The notes: a model not told the origin generated them from the letters alone. DNA of 64,000 nt from an uncultured Acetatifactor sp. (GCA_934394665.1 CAKRRS010000004.1:13729-77728); one strand, 5' to 3'. Shown: positions 46,802 to 54,854, counted from the stretch's first letter. Translations and numbers: made by a program.

Positions 46802-48262
46802 TCAGTCTTTCGTCTCCAGCACCTTCACCAGATACTCCCATACTCTCTTCGTGGAAGAAATACTTAAGGTCTCCTCTGTGGTATGAATGTCCTTCATATC
46901 AGGTCCTAACGATACGCAATCCAGGTCTGAAATCTTGCTGCCAAGCAGTCCGCACTCCAGTCCCGCATGAATTGCCTCTACCTTCGGCTCCGCACCGTAC
47001 ATTTTTGTATACAGCTTCACCATTTTTTCCCGCAGAGGAGAATGCACACGATACTTCCAGCCGGGATAGTCTCCGGTCACTTCGTAACTGCCGCCTGTCA
47101 GTTCCACTAAAGCTGCCAGTTTTGCGATCAGGTTGTCCTTCTCGCTCTCCACGCTGCTTCGCACGGAATATTCTGCTTTTAAAAGCTCTACGTCTGCCTT
47201 CAGGATGCCCAGATTCAGGGAAGTCTGCACCAATCCCGGCATATCCGCGCTCATAGCCTGTACACCGTTGGGCGTTGCCTGTAAAAAGGCTGCCACACGC
47301 TTTACTTCTTCCGGTGCCGCACAGGTCACTTTTTCCGGTGCTTGAGAAATCTTTTTCGCTGTTACCTTGACTCCGGGATCCTTGGTAGACAGCTCGTCTG
47401 CCACTTCTGCTGCCAGTGCTGTCACCTGTTCTTCCAGTTTATCGGCATCTTTCTCCGCCACAACGACGACCGCCTTGGTCTGTCTGGGGATCGCATTGTC
47501 TGCCAGTCCGCCCTCTGCGGATATCAGCCCCACTTCCATACTGCCCGCCAGATTCCACAGCAGTCTTCCCATAAGGCAGTTAGAATTGCCTCTCTCCTTA
47601 TGAATCTCTCCGCCGGAATGACCGCCCAGAAGGCCGGAGACCTCCAGTTCATAGCATACTCCGGTAAGTTCCTGCTTTTTCATCGGAAAACGGCAGTTCA
47701 CTCTCGCACCGCCGGCGCAGCTGGTCAGGAAAATACCCTCATCCTCAGAGTCCAGATTGATCATCCGGTGTCCCTGCAGCATAGACAGGTCGATTTCTCT
47801 GGCGCCGTCCATACCGACTTCCTCATCCACCGTGATGATCACTTCCAGACGGGGATGCTTGATTTCTTCGGAGTCCAACAGAGCCAGTGCGTATGCTACA
47901 GCGATGCCGTCATCTCCGCCGAGGCTGGTACCCTCTGCGTAGATATTGTCTCCGTCGATGCCGATTTTCAGTCCTTCCGTCTTCATATCCATGGTGCACT
48001 CCGGTGTCTGCACCGCTACCATGTCCATGTGTCCCTGCAGGATCACCACCGGTTCGTTCTCATATCCGGGCGTCGCATCCTTGACAAGGATCACATTTTT
48101 CATGGCATCCTGTATATAGAAGAGATTGTGTGCTTTTGCAAAATCTACCAGAAAATCACTGATCTGATCCACATTTCCGGATCCGTGAGGGATCCTCGTG
48201 ATCTCTTCAAAATAGTAAAATACTTTCTGCGGTTCTAAATTCGATAAAACAGCCATTTTCAT
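46802..48262 (-). CDS. pepD: Aminoacyl-histidine dipeptidase, M20C (PepD)
   Basis: A 486-residue zinc dipeptidase of family M20C. Metal ligands and catalytic residues are seen in LQGHMDMVAV (near 79), GGDDGIAVAYALALL (near 116), VDEEVGMDGARE (near 146) and NLDSEDEG. A lid domain interrupts the catalytic domain, as usual. It cleaves Xaa-His and other dipeptides in the cytoplasm. Its start has a weak GAGGAAA site. Confidence 0.96.
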   Translation of the reverse strand: MKMAVLSNLEPQKVFYYFEEITRIPHGSGNVDQISDFLVDFAKAHNLFYIQDAMKNVILVKDATPGYENEPVVILQGHMDMVAVQTPECTMDMKTEGLKIGIDGDNIYAEGTSLGGDDGIAVAYALALLDSEEIKHPRLEVIITVDEEVGMDGAREIDLSMLQGHRMINLDSEDEGIFLTSCAGGARVNCRFPMKKQELTGVCYELEVSGLLGGHSGGEIHKERGNSNCLMGRLLWNLAGSMEVGLISAEGGLADNAIPRQTKAVVVVAEKDADKLEEQVTALAAEVADELSTKDPGVKVTAKKISQAPEKVTCAAPEEVKRVAAFLQATPNGVQAMSADMPGLVQTSLNLGILKADVELLKAEYSVRSSVESEKDNLIAKLAALVELTGGSYEVTGDYPGWKYRVHSPLREKMVKLYTKMYGAEPKVEAIHAGLECGLLGSKISDLDCVSLGPDMKDIHTTEETLSISSTKRVWEYLVKVLETKD

Positions 48263-48398
48263 TTCCTCATTTCTGTTCTTGTTTTGATACGGTTTGCTTA
48301 CAGATCGTCCTTCGCAATCTTAAATTTCGTAACGATCTGTGCAATCCCAGTATAAGTATTTGCTATTTTTCTGTCAAGAATAGAAAAAGGCAGACGGA

Positions 48399-49772
48399 TT
48401 ATGCATAATGATACTGCTTCCTCTTCGTAATCAAAAACCCAATCGTCACAAACAGTGCCAAAAATTCCGCCACCACGATAGACAGCCACACACCGGTGAT
48501 GCCGATCAGTCCCGGCAGGATCAGTACGATAATGATCTGGAACACAAAGGTACGCAGAAAAGAGATTGTCGCGGATACCGCTCCGTTATTCAGTGCCGTG
48601 AAGAAAGAAGAGCCCCAGACATTCATGCCTCTCACAAGGAATGCGATAGCGTAGATCCGAAATCCCCATGTCGTCATCTCCAGCAATTCCTGATCATAGC
48701 TTGCAAAAATCTTCACCAACGGTCCTGCCAGGATCTGGGATGCCGTAAGTAATATCACACCGCAGGCCGAGATGATGACCAGGCTCTTTCTGCATAGATT
48801 TTTCAATTCCGCATGATTTCCCGCACCGTAATGGAAGCTTACGATAGGCGCAGATCCCAGAGAATAACCGAGATACAAGGTCATGAAGATAATGTCCACA
48901 TACATAATGATACCGTATGCCGCCACACCGTTTTCTCCTGCGGCTTCCATCAGCTGAAAGTTATAGAGCACACTGACAATGGACGTAGACAGATTCGTCA
49001 CCAGTTCGGAAGAACCGTTCATGCAGGTCTGCCAGATGACTTTCCCGTGCCACTTTGTCTTGCCCAGTCGCAACAGGCTGCTGTTTTCCCGGGCAAAATA
49101 GATCACCGGGATCAGTCCTCCGACTGCTTGTCCCGCCGCGGTGGCCAGTGCCGCTCCTGCCAGTCCCAGGGGGAATACCACGATCAGCACATAATCCAGT
49201 ACCGCATTCGTCAATCCGGCCAGCACATTGATCTTCAGGCTGAGTGTCGGTTTCTCCGCCGCTATGAAAAAGCTCTGGAACAAATACTGCATGACAAATG
49301 CCGGTGTAGATAAAAAAAGAATCCGGGAATACCGCACACAATCCGCCTCCAAATCTCCGTTTGCTCCCAGTGCCAGTGCAATCTGCGGTGCAAATGCATA
49401 ACAGATCAGTCCAAGGCCAACAGACGCAGCCAGTGTCACGTATACGATCAGGGAAAAATATGCATTCGCCAGCTCCTTTTTCCCCTCTCCTAAAGTCATG
49501 GATACCACGGCGCTTCCGCCGGTACCTGCCATAAATCCAATCGTTCCCACGCCCATCAGCACCGGCATCACCAGATTCAGGGCAGCAAAAGGTGTCTTTC
49601 CTACGAAGTTAGACACAAAAAATCCGTCTACAATACTATAGATTGAAGTACATAACAACATTAAAATGGACGGTGCCACGAAACGCAGCAGCCGTTTATA
49701 GTCAAAATGATCTGATAATTGTATTTTCATAACACTCTCTTTCTGTTTAATATTCTGTTTCTCACCGGTCAC
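48399..49772 (-). CDS. MATE family exporter controlled by MarR gene
   Basis: A 457-residue twelve-helix MATE protein with MLLCTSIYSIVDGFFVSNFVGKTPFAALNLVMPV near the N terminus. It follows the MarR gene by 38 bases and is probably cotranscribed. Substrate unknown; drug or metabolite efflux is the usual role. The MarR protein probably responds to the same compound that the pump removes. Confidence 0.93.
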   Translation of the reverse strand: MTGEKQNIKQKESVMKIQLSDHFDYKRLLRFVAPSILMLLCTSIYSIVDGFFVSNFVGKTPFAALNLVMPVLMGVGTIGFMAGTGGSAVVSMTLGEGKKELANAYFSLIVYVTLAASVGLGLICYAFAPQIALALGANGDLEADCVRYSRILFLSTPAFVMQYLFQSFFIAAEKPTLSLKINVLAGLTNAVLDYVLIVVFPLGLAGAALATAAGQAVGGLIPVIYFARENSSLLRLGKTKWHGKVIWQTCMNGSSELVTNLSTSIVSVLYNFQLMEAAGENGVAAYGIIMYVDIIFMTLYLGYSLGSAPIVSFHYGAGNHAELKNLCRKSLVIISACGVILLTASQILAGPLVKIFASYDQELLEMTTWGFRIYAIAFLVRGMNVWGSSFFTALNNGAVSATISFLRTFVFQIIIVLILPGLIGITGVWLSIVVAEFLALFVTIGFLITKRKQYHYA

Positions 49773-49810
49773 GGCAATTCGATTTGCAAAACATACCCAT
49801 CCGGACTAAT

Positions 49811-50278
49811 CTATTGGGGATTCTTGATATTTGCAACTTCCTCCCGGAACAGTTCCGTCTGCCTTTTCATGATCTGCAGGAATTGTTCCATTTCCTGTTC
49901 CCCTAACCTTTCCGCTGACCGCACTTCGGCATCTATCAGGGGATCCACGATCTGCTCCACCAGCTTTACTCCTTTTTCCGTCAGGTAGATTTTCTTATTC
50001 TTACGGTTGCCTTCCTCTGCACGAAGTGTGAGCAGACCGTCCTCTTCCATATGTTTCAGAGCGGAATTCACCGTCTGGGGCGTGTAAAACCAATAGTTGC
50101 AGATCTCCCGCTGGGTGAAAGTCTCTCCTTCCCTCTCCCGGATGCAATAGAGGATCCAGAAAGCGGTCTCCGACAGGTTACAGTTCTTGGCATATACTCG
50201 ATAAATATCATCCGATTCCTTAATTAATTGATTATATAAAACCATTTGGATCATGGCTTTTCTTCTTTGGTCATCCAT
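49811..50278 (-). CDS. MarR family regulator
   Basis: A 155-residue winged-helix regulator. The recognition region is FTQREICNYWFYTPQTVNSALKHMEEDGLLTL and the wing is RAEEGNRKNKKIYLTEKG; the terminal helices form the dimer. It precedes the MATE gene. Two palindromes with TCCGA/TCGGA arms flank and fill its promoter, so it almost certainly represses itself and the pump until a ligand binds. Confidence 0.94.
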   Translation of the reverse strand: MDDQRRKAMIQMVLYNQLIKESDDIYRVYAKNCNLSETAFWILYCIREREGETFTQREICNYWFYTPQTVNSALKHMEEDGLLTLRAEEGNRKNKKIYLTEKGVKLVEQIVDPLIDAEVRSAERLGEQEMEQFLQIMKRQTELFREEVANIKNPQ

Positions 50279-50309
50279 AAGTTATCCGTCTCCTTTTCAG
50301 TACATTTTA

Positions 50310-50321
50310 TCCGATATCGGA
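50310..50321. promoter_or_regulatory. MarR operator 1
   Basis: TCCGATATCGGA, a perfect 12-base palindrome just downstream of the predicted RNA start (about 50324) of the marR-MATE message. Confidence 0.7.
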
Positions 50322-50330
50322 CGTTTTTGT

Positions 50331-50359
50331 ATTATAATCCGAAATCGGATTATTGTCAA
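50331..50359 (-). promoter_or_regulatory. marR-MATE promoter with operator 2 in the spacer
   Basis: Minus-strand TTGACA (50354-50359), 17 bases, TATAAT (50331-50336), consensus-quality. The spacer is filled by AATCCGAAATCGGATT (50336-50351), which repeats the half-sites of operator 1. A bound dimer here blocks polymerase directly. Confidence 0.85.
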
Positions 50360-50366
50360 CTTTTCA

Positions 50367-50395
50367 TTGTGTCTTCCCATGCATCGTTGTATAAT
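50367..50395 (+). promoter_or_regulatory. Promoter for candidate small RNA
   Basis: TTGTGT, 17 bases, TATAAT. The expected start about seven bases downstream is 50402, exactly the first base of the closing stem of the RNA below. Confidence 0.6.
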
Positions 50396-50401
50396 AACTT
50401 C

Positions 50402-50495
50402 AGCATCAGTTCCGGGAGGAGTGCGGTACGCCCGTATCGCCAGTGTCTAGGTTCACCTTATTGAATATCCCGTAGAACACTCGGCGGCTGATGCT
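50402..50495 (+). ncRNA. Candidate structured small RNA or leader, unknown family
   Basis: A 94-base element closed by the perfect stem AGCATCAG/CTGATGCT. Inside are a hairpin CGGTAC-GCCC-GTATCG (about 50423-50438) and a longer one with AGTGT...ACACT arms, which gives a three-way junction. The purine stretch GGGAGGAG stays single-stranded or forms a GNRA-type loop. It is GC-richer than its AT-rich surroundings, and its own promoter begins it at the stem. I could not match it to a riboswitch, SRP, 6S or T-box pattern. It may be free-standing or the leader of the HicB-like gene 86 bases downstream. No clean terminator follows. Confidence 0.5.
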
Positions 50496-50580
50496 ATTCT
50501 AAAACTTTCTGTATATCTTTTATATTTATTATGTTACCCCAAGACACTATTATTTTATATTTATACAAGGAGGGTTTATT

Positions 50581-50838
50581 ATGAACAAACTTTTTTATCC
50601 GGCACTTTTTCATAAGGCCGACGAAGGGGGCTTTTGGGTTTCGTTTCCCGACTTTCCGGAATGTCTGACACAAGGAGAGAACATGTGGAACGCCTACAAA
50701 ATGGCACGCGATGCTGTTAAACTTGCTATAATATCGCGTTTGGAAAACGGTGAACCATTGCCTGCGTCCACCGATACACGCATATTTACTTTAGATACTA
50801 TCAGGTTATATGTAGATATTACTTTGGAATCTACATGA
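50581..50838 (+). CDS. HicB-like protein, orphan
   Basis: An 85-residue protein with the HicB/UPF0150 fold (YPALFHKADEGGFWVSFPDFPECLTQG), the part of a HicB antitoxin that caps its toxin. It lacks a clear DNA-binding tail. A strong AAGGAGGG site precedes it. No hicA gene adjoins it; a complete hicAB pair begins about 100 bases later with its own promoter. It may be a solitary antitoxin that cross-protects, or a remnant of an older pair. Confidence 0.8.
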   Translation: MNKLFYPALFHKADEGGFWVSFPDFPECLTQGENMWNAYKMARDAVKLAIISRLENGEPLPASTDTRIFTLDTIRLYVDITLEST

Positions 50839-50890
50839 TTTAAATCTGTGTAACACATTTTGTTTCTATAAACTTAATATTATTAACAGC

Positions 50891-50919
50891 TTGACTTTTA
50901 GTATCATATACGATACTAT
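50891..50919 (+). promoter_or_regulatory. hicAB promoter with operator in the spacer
   Basis: TTGACT (50891), 17 bases, TACTAT (50914). The spacer and -10 region hold AGTATC-ATATAC-GATACT (50900-50917), perfect six-bp arms, a fitting site for the ribbon-helix-helix domain of HicB. Confidence 0.75.
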
Positions 50920-50940
50920 TCAAGTATAAAAAGAGGTTTT

Positions 50941-51189
50941 ATGAGTACAATAGAAAAAAGGTTAAAAAAATTCTACAGAAAACCCATTCCGAACGATATT
51001 ACATTTGATGATGTCAGGGTTCTTGCTTCTTATTTTGGATGCGAAATTGTAACCGGCGGTAATCACAGCCAAAAAGTTGTTCACAAGCCATCCGGTACTG
51101 TAATCCCGATTCCTATGCATGGCAACTGTATCGGCGAAGCATATGTGAAAGAGCTCAAAAATCTTTTCGATCAGATTAAAGGAGAATAG
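50941..51189 (+). CDS. hicA: HicA-type toxin
   Basis: An 82-residue HicA/YcfA-like protein. The double-stranded-RNA-binding-like fold and the catalytic His of GGNHSQKVVHKPSG are present, followed by the typical IPIPMHG. HicA toxins cut mRNA in a translation-independent way. It is followed after two bases by hicB, the usual order. Confidence 0.88.
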   Translation: MSTIEKRLKKFYRKPIPNDITFDDVRVLASYFGCEIVTGGNHSQKVVHKPSGTVIPIPMHGNCIGEAYVKELKNLFDQIKGE

Positions 51190-51191
51190 GT

Positions 51192-51617
51192 ATGAAATAC
51201 GAATTTGAAGTCTATCAAATGGAAGTTGAAGATCACTTATTCTGGGTGGCAAAAAGCAAACGCTTAAAAGGCTGTGTTGGTCAAGGTGAAACAACCGCCG
51301 AAGCTATCAGTGAATTAGAAGGAAACGAAATTGAATGGTTGGAAACTGCCAAACAATGCGGCATTCCTATTCCCGATATATTTGTAAGAACAGATGCACC
51401 GCAATATAGTGGAAAAATTTCTCTACGTTTCTCTCCTTTCGTTCACGAACAAGCTTCCGAACTTGCAAAGAAACAAGGCATCAGCCTTAATCAGTATATT
51501 AACGATGCAATCGTATACTACAACAGCATGTTGATCGAAAGAAATGCCAGTAATTCAAAAGATACTAAAAGTATTGATAAAACATCTAATTCAATCATAC
51601 AGTTCGGTCAATCTTAA
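51192..51617 (+). CDS. hicB: HicB-type antitoxin
   Basis: A 141-residue antitoxin: an N-terminal HicB fold (LKGCVGQGETTAEAISELEGNEIEW) that caps HicA, and a C-terminal ribbon-helix-helix (ISLRFSPFVHEQASELAKKQGISLNQYINDAI) that binds the operator. It is likely to repress the hicAB promoter, where a matching palindrome is found. Confidence 0.9.
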   Translation: MKYEFEVYQMEVEDHLFWVAKSKRLKGCVGQGETTAEAISELEGNEIEWLETAKQCGIPIPDIFVRTDAPQYSGKISLRFSPFVHEQASELAKKQGISLNQYINDAIVYYNSMLIERNASNSKDTKSIDKTSNSIIQFGQS

Positions 51618-51678
51618 TACTATTGCTTCAAAAAGTATGATTTAAAAATTAGGACTAGAAAAAAGGAAGAAGATAGGT

Positions 51679-51684
51679 TATAAT
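51679..51684 (+). promoter_or_regulatory. -10 box of tRNA-Gly
   Basis: TATAAT, 14 bases before the tRNA. No convincing -35 is seen at the expected distance. Confidence 0.5.
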
Positions 51685-51698
51685 ACTTTATGTTCTTT

Positions 51699-51769
51699 GC
51701 AGATATGGTTCATCGGTAGAACGCTAGCTTCCCAAGCTGGAAAGGCGGGTTCGATTCCCGTTATCTGCT
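51699..51769 (+). tRNA. tRNA-Gly (anticodon CCC)
   Basis: A 71-base cloverleaf: acceptor GCAGATA with TATCTGC, discriminator T as usual for glycine, anticodon stem CTAGC/GCTGG (one wobble) with loop TTCCCAA, and T-loop TTCGATT. CCA is not encoded. Confidence 0.93.
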
Positions 51770-51784
51770 TCGTGCATTTGCTAC

Positions 51785-51827
51785 AAAAAGCGTGAAAGTC
51801 GGTATCCTATTGACTTTCACGCTTTTT
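51785..51827. terminator. Bidirectional terminator between tRNA-Gly and HAD gene
   Basis: A perfect 16-bp stem, AAAAAGCGTGAAAGTC with GACTTTCACGCTTTTT. It gives a U-run on either strand and so serves the tRNA and the converging HAD gene. Confidence 0.9.
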
Positions 51828-51869
51828 CAGATTACATATTTTCACAATAGTGTTGTTGCTTTTACTTAT

Positions 51870-52658
51870 TCACTTATCCAGTACTCCCAGCCACTTCAAT
51901 GCGTTCCAGATGCCGTCTTTATCCACGTCCGTGGTGATATAATCTGCCGCTTCCAGCACCTGTTTACTGGAATTACCCATAGCAATGCTGGTGTGGGCAC
52001 ACTGTAACATCGGCAGATCGTTATTGCTATCCCCGATAGCTGCTGTATCTTCCATCGGAATGTTCAGATATTCTGTAATATAATGGATTGCCGTTGCCTT
52101 GGAATATCCTTTTGGGACAATCTCGTAAAATCCTTGTTCTCTGTCAATAAAATCCAGTATTTCCGACAGGTCTTGCTTCATTCCGTCCATTCCCACCGGT
52201 GTCTCTGCATAGGCGTATAATTTATCGTAATTACCCGGTGCATTGGCATAGCGATCGTATTTTCTGTTTTCAATCTCACGTGCCATATGACGGAAAGTCT
52301 CGGTAAATACTTCTTCTCCTCTGGGCGCATAGTCTTCCCTGCTGCCTTCCAGGACGGCATCCACATGATATTTTTTCATAGCAGCCAGAATCGCCTTAGA
52401 CTCCTCCATGGAAAATGTCTTGTGCATCAGCTGTTTTCCATGATATTCGATCTCCGTTCCGCATCCCAATAACAATCCGTCGAATTCCACCTGCCCGGTG
52501 AGATTTTCTCCTACCAGTCGTTTCGTACGCCCGGTGTTGATCATGCAGATATGACCATTGGCTCTGGCGATGCGGATAGCTTCCTTCGTGCTCTCCGACA
52601 TCAATTCACTTCCTCCGCATATTAAGGTTCCGTCAATGTCAAAAAATATGATCTTCAT
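51870..52658 (-). CDS. HAD family phosphatase, Cof type
   Basis: A 262-residue HAD-IIB hydrolase. Motif I is IIFFDIDGTLI (nucleophile Asp near 7), motif II is CMINTGRTKR near 39, and motif IV is AIGDSNNDLPML near 208. A large C2 cap sits between motifs II and III. Such enzymes dephosphorylate sugar phosphates or cofactors such as FMN in the cytoplasm; substrate unknown. It overlaps the preceding small gene by four bases. Confidence 0.93.
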   Translation of the reverse strand: MKIIFFDIDGTLICGGSELMSESTKEAIRIARANGHICMINTGRTKRLVGENLTGQVEFDGLLLGCGTEIEYHGKQLMHKTFSMEESKAILAAMKKYHVDAVLEGSREDYAPRGEEVFTETFRHMAREIENRKYDRYANAPGNYDKLYAYAETPVGMDGMKQDLSEILDFIDREQGFYEIVPKGYSKATAIHYITEYLNIPMEDTAAIGDSNNDLPMLQCAHTSIAMGNSSKQVLEAADYITTDVDKDGIWNALKWLGVLDK

Positions 52659-52885
52659 CTCAGATTCTTAAGCTCCTCTACCAGATCCAGATCGGATTTC
52701 TGTACCTTCAGATTCGTGGACACAGACTCTTCTCCGGGTCTTGTGATCGTGATCTCTATGATCGTTCCTTCCGTGATTGCTCCACCCATAAAAAATCTGC
52801 TTACGAAAGCGGCAAATTTCGGATGATTGCTCTCGAAGGTATTCTTCGCATTCATCAGTTTCATCATCATTCCGGGATTTATCAT
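52655..52885 (-). CDS. Small protein of unknown function
   Basis: A 76-residue protein with an N-terminal helical part (MMMKLMNAKNTFESNHPKF) and a C-terminal part with two likely strands and a helix (GTIIEITITRPGEESVSTNLKV). It has an AGGAGGAG site and overlaps the HAD gene by four bases, so it is very likely translated. I do not recognise a family. It lies just after the rplT terminator. Confidence 0.75.
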   Translation of the reverse strand: MINPGMMMKLMNAKNTFESNHPKFAAFVSRFFMGGAITEGTIIEITITRPGEESVSTNLKVQKSDLDLVEELKNLR

Positions 52886-52909
52886 TCTTCTCCTCCTGTT
52901 ACAAAAAGA

Positions 52910-52949
52910 AAGGCTGTCCGCACTATCCGAAAACAGTGTGTCCAGCCTT
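52910..52949 (-). terminator. Terminator of the infC-rpmI-rplT operon
   Basis: A long stem AAGGCTG.TCCGCACT with AGTGTG.TCCAGCCTT and on the minus strand TTTCTTTTTG after it. Confidence 0.85.
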
Positions 52950-52964
52950 AACAGTTGCTTTTAT

Positions 52965-53321
52965 TTACGCGATCTTGGACTTAGCCAGCTCTGCAAGGGT
53001 CTTGAAACCTTCTGCATCGTTAACTGCCAGGTCTGCCAGCATCTTTCTGTTCATATCAACGCCTGCAAGCTTCAGACCGTACATGAACTTGCTGTAAGAT
53101 AAACCGTTCATTCTGGCTGCTGCATTGATACGAGCGATCCACAGCTGTCTGAACTGACGCTTTCTCTCTTTTCTACCTGCATAAGAGCTGGTCAGAGCTC
53201 TCATAACAGACTGCTTAGCTACTCTGTACTGCTTGCTTCTTGCGCCTCTGTAGCCCTTTGCAAGCTTTAATACTCTATTGTGTTTCTTCTTGGCATTTAA
53301 GCCACCTTTAATTCTTGCCAT
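52965..53321 (-). CDS. rplT: Ribosomal protein L20
   Basis: A 118-residue protein, the normal L20 size, with the basic N-terminal tail [19 protein letters not shown] and the RNA-binding C-terminal half. L20 is needed early in 50S assembly and in Firmicutes represses its own operon by binding the leader RNA. It is the last gene of the infC operon. Confidence 0.99.
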   Translation of the reverse strand: MARIKGGLNAKKKHNRVLKLAKGYRGARSKQYRVAKQSVMRALTSSYAGRKERKRQFRQLWIARINAAARMNGLSYSKFMYGLKLAGVDMNRKMLADLAVNDAEGFKTLAELAKSKIA

Positions 53322-53344
53322 GTCTTATTTCCTCCTCGCCTGAA

Positions 53345-53542
53345 TTATAAATAAGGTAAAATCTTCTTCATATTCTTAACATTAGTTGCATCCGTAATTG
53401 CAGGCTTTCTCAGATTACGTTTTCTCTTGGTAGACTTCTTGGTTAAGATATGGCTCTTGTAAGCTTTAGATCTCTTTAACTTACCGGTTCCTGTTGCTTT
53501 AAAGCGCTTAGCTGCTGCTCTGCTTGTCTTCATTTTGGGCAT
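53345..53542 (-). CDS. rpmI: Ribosomal protein L35
   Basis: A 65-residue, very basic protein with the L35 pattern [15 protein letters not shown] and [18 protein letters not shown]. It lies between infC and rplT, the universal order in Firmicutes. Confidence 0.99.
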   Translation of the reverse strand: MPKMKTSRAAAKRFKATGTGKLKRSKAYKSHILTKKSTKRKRNLRKPAITDATNVKNMKKILPYL

Positions 53543-53608
53543 AACGAGTTCCTCCTAAACTTTACTTAATCTATCGTGCCGGAATCCGACACTTTTTAAC
53601 TGTACGAA

Positions 53609-54115
53609 TTAACGTTTCTCAGTTAAAAACATGGTCATGCTTCTGCCTTCTACCTTGGGAGCTTTTTCCACTACCGCAATATCGGACAGGCTCTGTGCGA
53701 TATCATCTAAGATATGCTTGCTGTTGTTCATGTGCGCCATCTCTCTGCCGCGGAATCTCAGGGTGATCTTCACTCTGTCTCCCTTGGTCAGGAACTTTCT
53801 GGCTGCAGCGGTCTTAGTATTCAGATCGTTGGTATCGATATTGGGGGAAAGTCTGATTTCCTTGATATCGATCACTTTCTGCTTCTTCTTTGCTTCCTTC
53901 TCTTTTCTCACCTGCTCGTATTTGTACTTACCGTAATCCACGATCTTACAAACAGGAGGCTTTGCCGTAGGAGCAATCTTTACCAGGTCAAGTCCTGCTT
54001 CCTCTGCCATCTTCAGGGCATCTCTGGAAGAAACGATTCCTAGCTGTTCACCGTCTTCTCCAATCAGTCGTACTTCTTTGTCTCTGATCTGTTCATTAAT
54101 CATTAAATCGCTAAT
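53609..54115 (-). CDS. infC: Translation initiation factor IF-3, AUU start
   Basis: IF-3 of about 168 residues with the N-terminal domain (EQIRDKEVRLIGEDGEQLGIV), the basic linker (KEAKKKQKVIDIKEI) and the C-terminal domain (VKITLRFRGREMAH). The first ATG (54103) lies 20 bases after the TGGAGGT site, too far. The in-frame ATT at 54115 is eight bases after it and gives an N terminus like that of other Firmicute IF-3 proteins. AUU is the known rare start of infC in many bacteria and permits self-control, since IF-3 rejects such starts. Confidence 0.95.
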   Translation of the reverse strand: MSDLMINEQIRDKEVRLIGEDGEQLGIVSSRDALKMAEEAGLDLVKIAPTAKPPVCKIVDYGKYKYEQVRKEKEAKKKQKVIDIKEIRLSPNIDTNDLNTKTAAARKFLTKGDRVKITLRFRGREMAHMNNSKHILDDIAQSLSDIAVVEKAPKVEGRSMTMFLTEKR

Positions 54116-54150
54116 GGTTGTGTACCTCCATAAGAAAATGTGTTAAACAT

Positions 54151-54281
54151 AAAAAAAGCAGATAGCATAACTATCCACCTGTTCCCTTCACGGACTGCCC
54201 TCGTTCAAACGAGTTCTCTGTCTATGAAAATATCTGAACGCTTACCAGCCTGCGCCGTAAGGTGAGAGTGGATACTCTGCT
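54151..54281 (-). promoter_or_regulatory. infC operon leader RNA (L20/IF-3 leader type)
   Basis: On the minus strand AGCAGA and TATCCAC near the 5' end pair with TCTGCT and GTGGATA about 100 bases later, and a U7 run follows directly. The long-range stem encloses at least one further hairpin (CTTAC...GTAAG). This is the layout of ribosomal-protein leaders that terminate transcription when L20 is in excess. The exact family is not asserted. Confidence 0.75.
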
Positions 54282-54311
54282 TGTTGTGTCGTGTTCTTCA
54301 CACGCTTAAAT

Positions 54312-54340
54312 AGAATATCACGGAGTTTTCCGGATGTCAA
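54312..54340 (-). promoter_or_regulatory. Promoter of the infC operon
   Basis: TTGACA, 17 bases, TATTCT on the minus strand, followed by the leader RNA within about 30 bases. The remaining DNA up to the DUF1540 gene (54341-54533) shows no gene. Confidence 0.8.
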
Positions 54341-54533
54341 CCCCGTTTTTAATTATTTTGTAACTATTTATAGCTTTATTCCCGAAATCGCATCTTTCAT
54401 ACATTGTTTTTGCTCATGGATGCTATGTATCGGCGGTCTCCCGCCGACCTTTTCCATGCACTATTATCTGCATTTTCGTTGTTTTTGTCAAGTCGTAGCA
54501 GTTTGCATGTTTTCTGTATCTGTTTTCCAGCCG

Positions 54534-54854
54534 TTATTTTTCAGAGAACGTAGCGCATGCCGTCTCCTTGCAGTCACAGGCACCGCACCCCTTGATATCC
54601 ACATGCTCCGCCACACACTTGTAATTGCTGTTATGAACGCATTTTACAGCCTCACAGTCGATGCTGATCGTCTTGCTGGGGTGTGCAATCGAACTGGTAA
54701 AAGAATCCGCTCCTTCTCTCTTGTGGTCAAAGCTTTCGCAGCAGGTGTCATCACAATTGCAGGCATGTTTTCCTGCCACCATGATATCTCCTTTACTGCA
54801 CAGGCAATCCTTATTATAGGTACAACTTTCTACGACACATTTCAAATCTGCCAT
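54534..54854 (-). CDS. DUF1540 protein, two Cys-rich repeats
   Basis: A 106-residue protein made of two DUF1540 modules, one near 5-42 (CVVESCTYNKDCLCS, then CNCDDTCCESF) and one near 67-103 (CEAVKCVHNSNYKC, then CDCKETACATF). The evenly placed cysteines suggest metal binding. Function is unknown; the family is common in Clostridia. It has an AGGTGAGGG site. Confidence 0.88.
   Translation of the reverse strand: MADLKCVVESCTYNKDCLCSKGDIMVAGKHACNCDDTCCESFDHKREGADSFTSSIAHPSKTISIDCEAVKCVHNSNYKCVAEHVDIKGCGACDCKETACATFSEK

Noticed and set aside
48300-48340. ACAGATCG/CGATCTGT stem between MATE and pepD as a terminator
   Set aside because: Loop of about 25 bases and no U-run on the needed strand.
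50402-50495. SRP RNA, guanidine or c-di-GMP riboswitch as identity of the structured RNA
   Set aside because: The GGGA loop slightly recalls SRP domain IV, but it lies at the 5' side, not at the hairpin tip, and the conserved cores of the riboswitches are absent.
52655-52885. Rejecting the 76-residue frame as noise
   Set aside because: A strong ribosome site and the four-base overlap with the HAD gene support a real gene, so it was kept.
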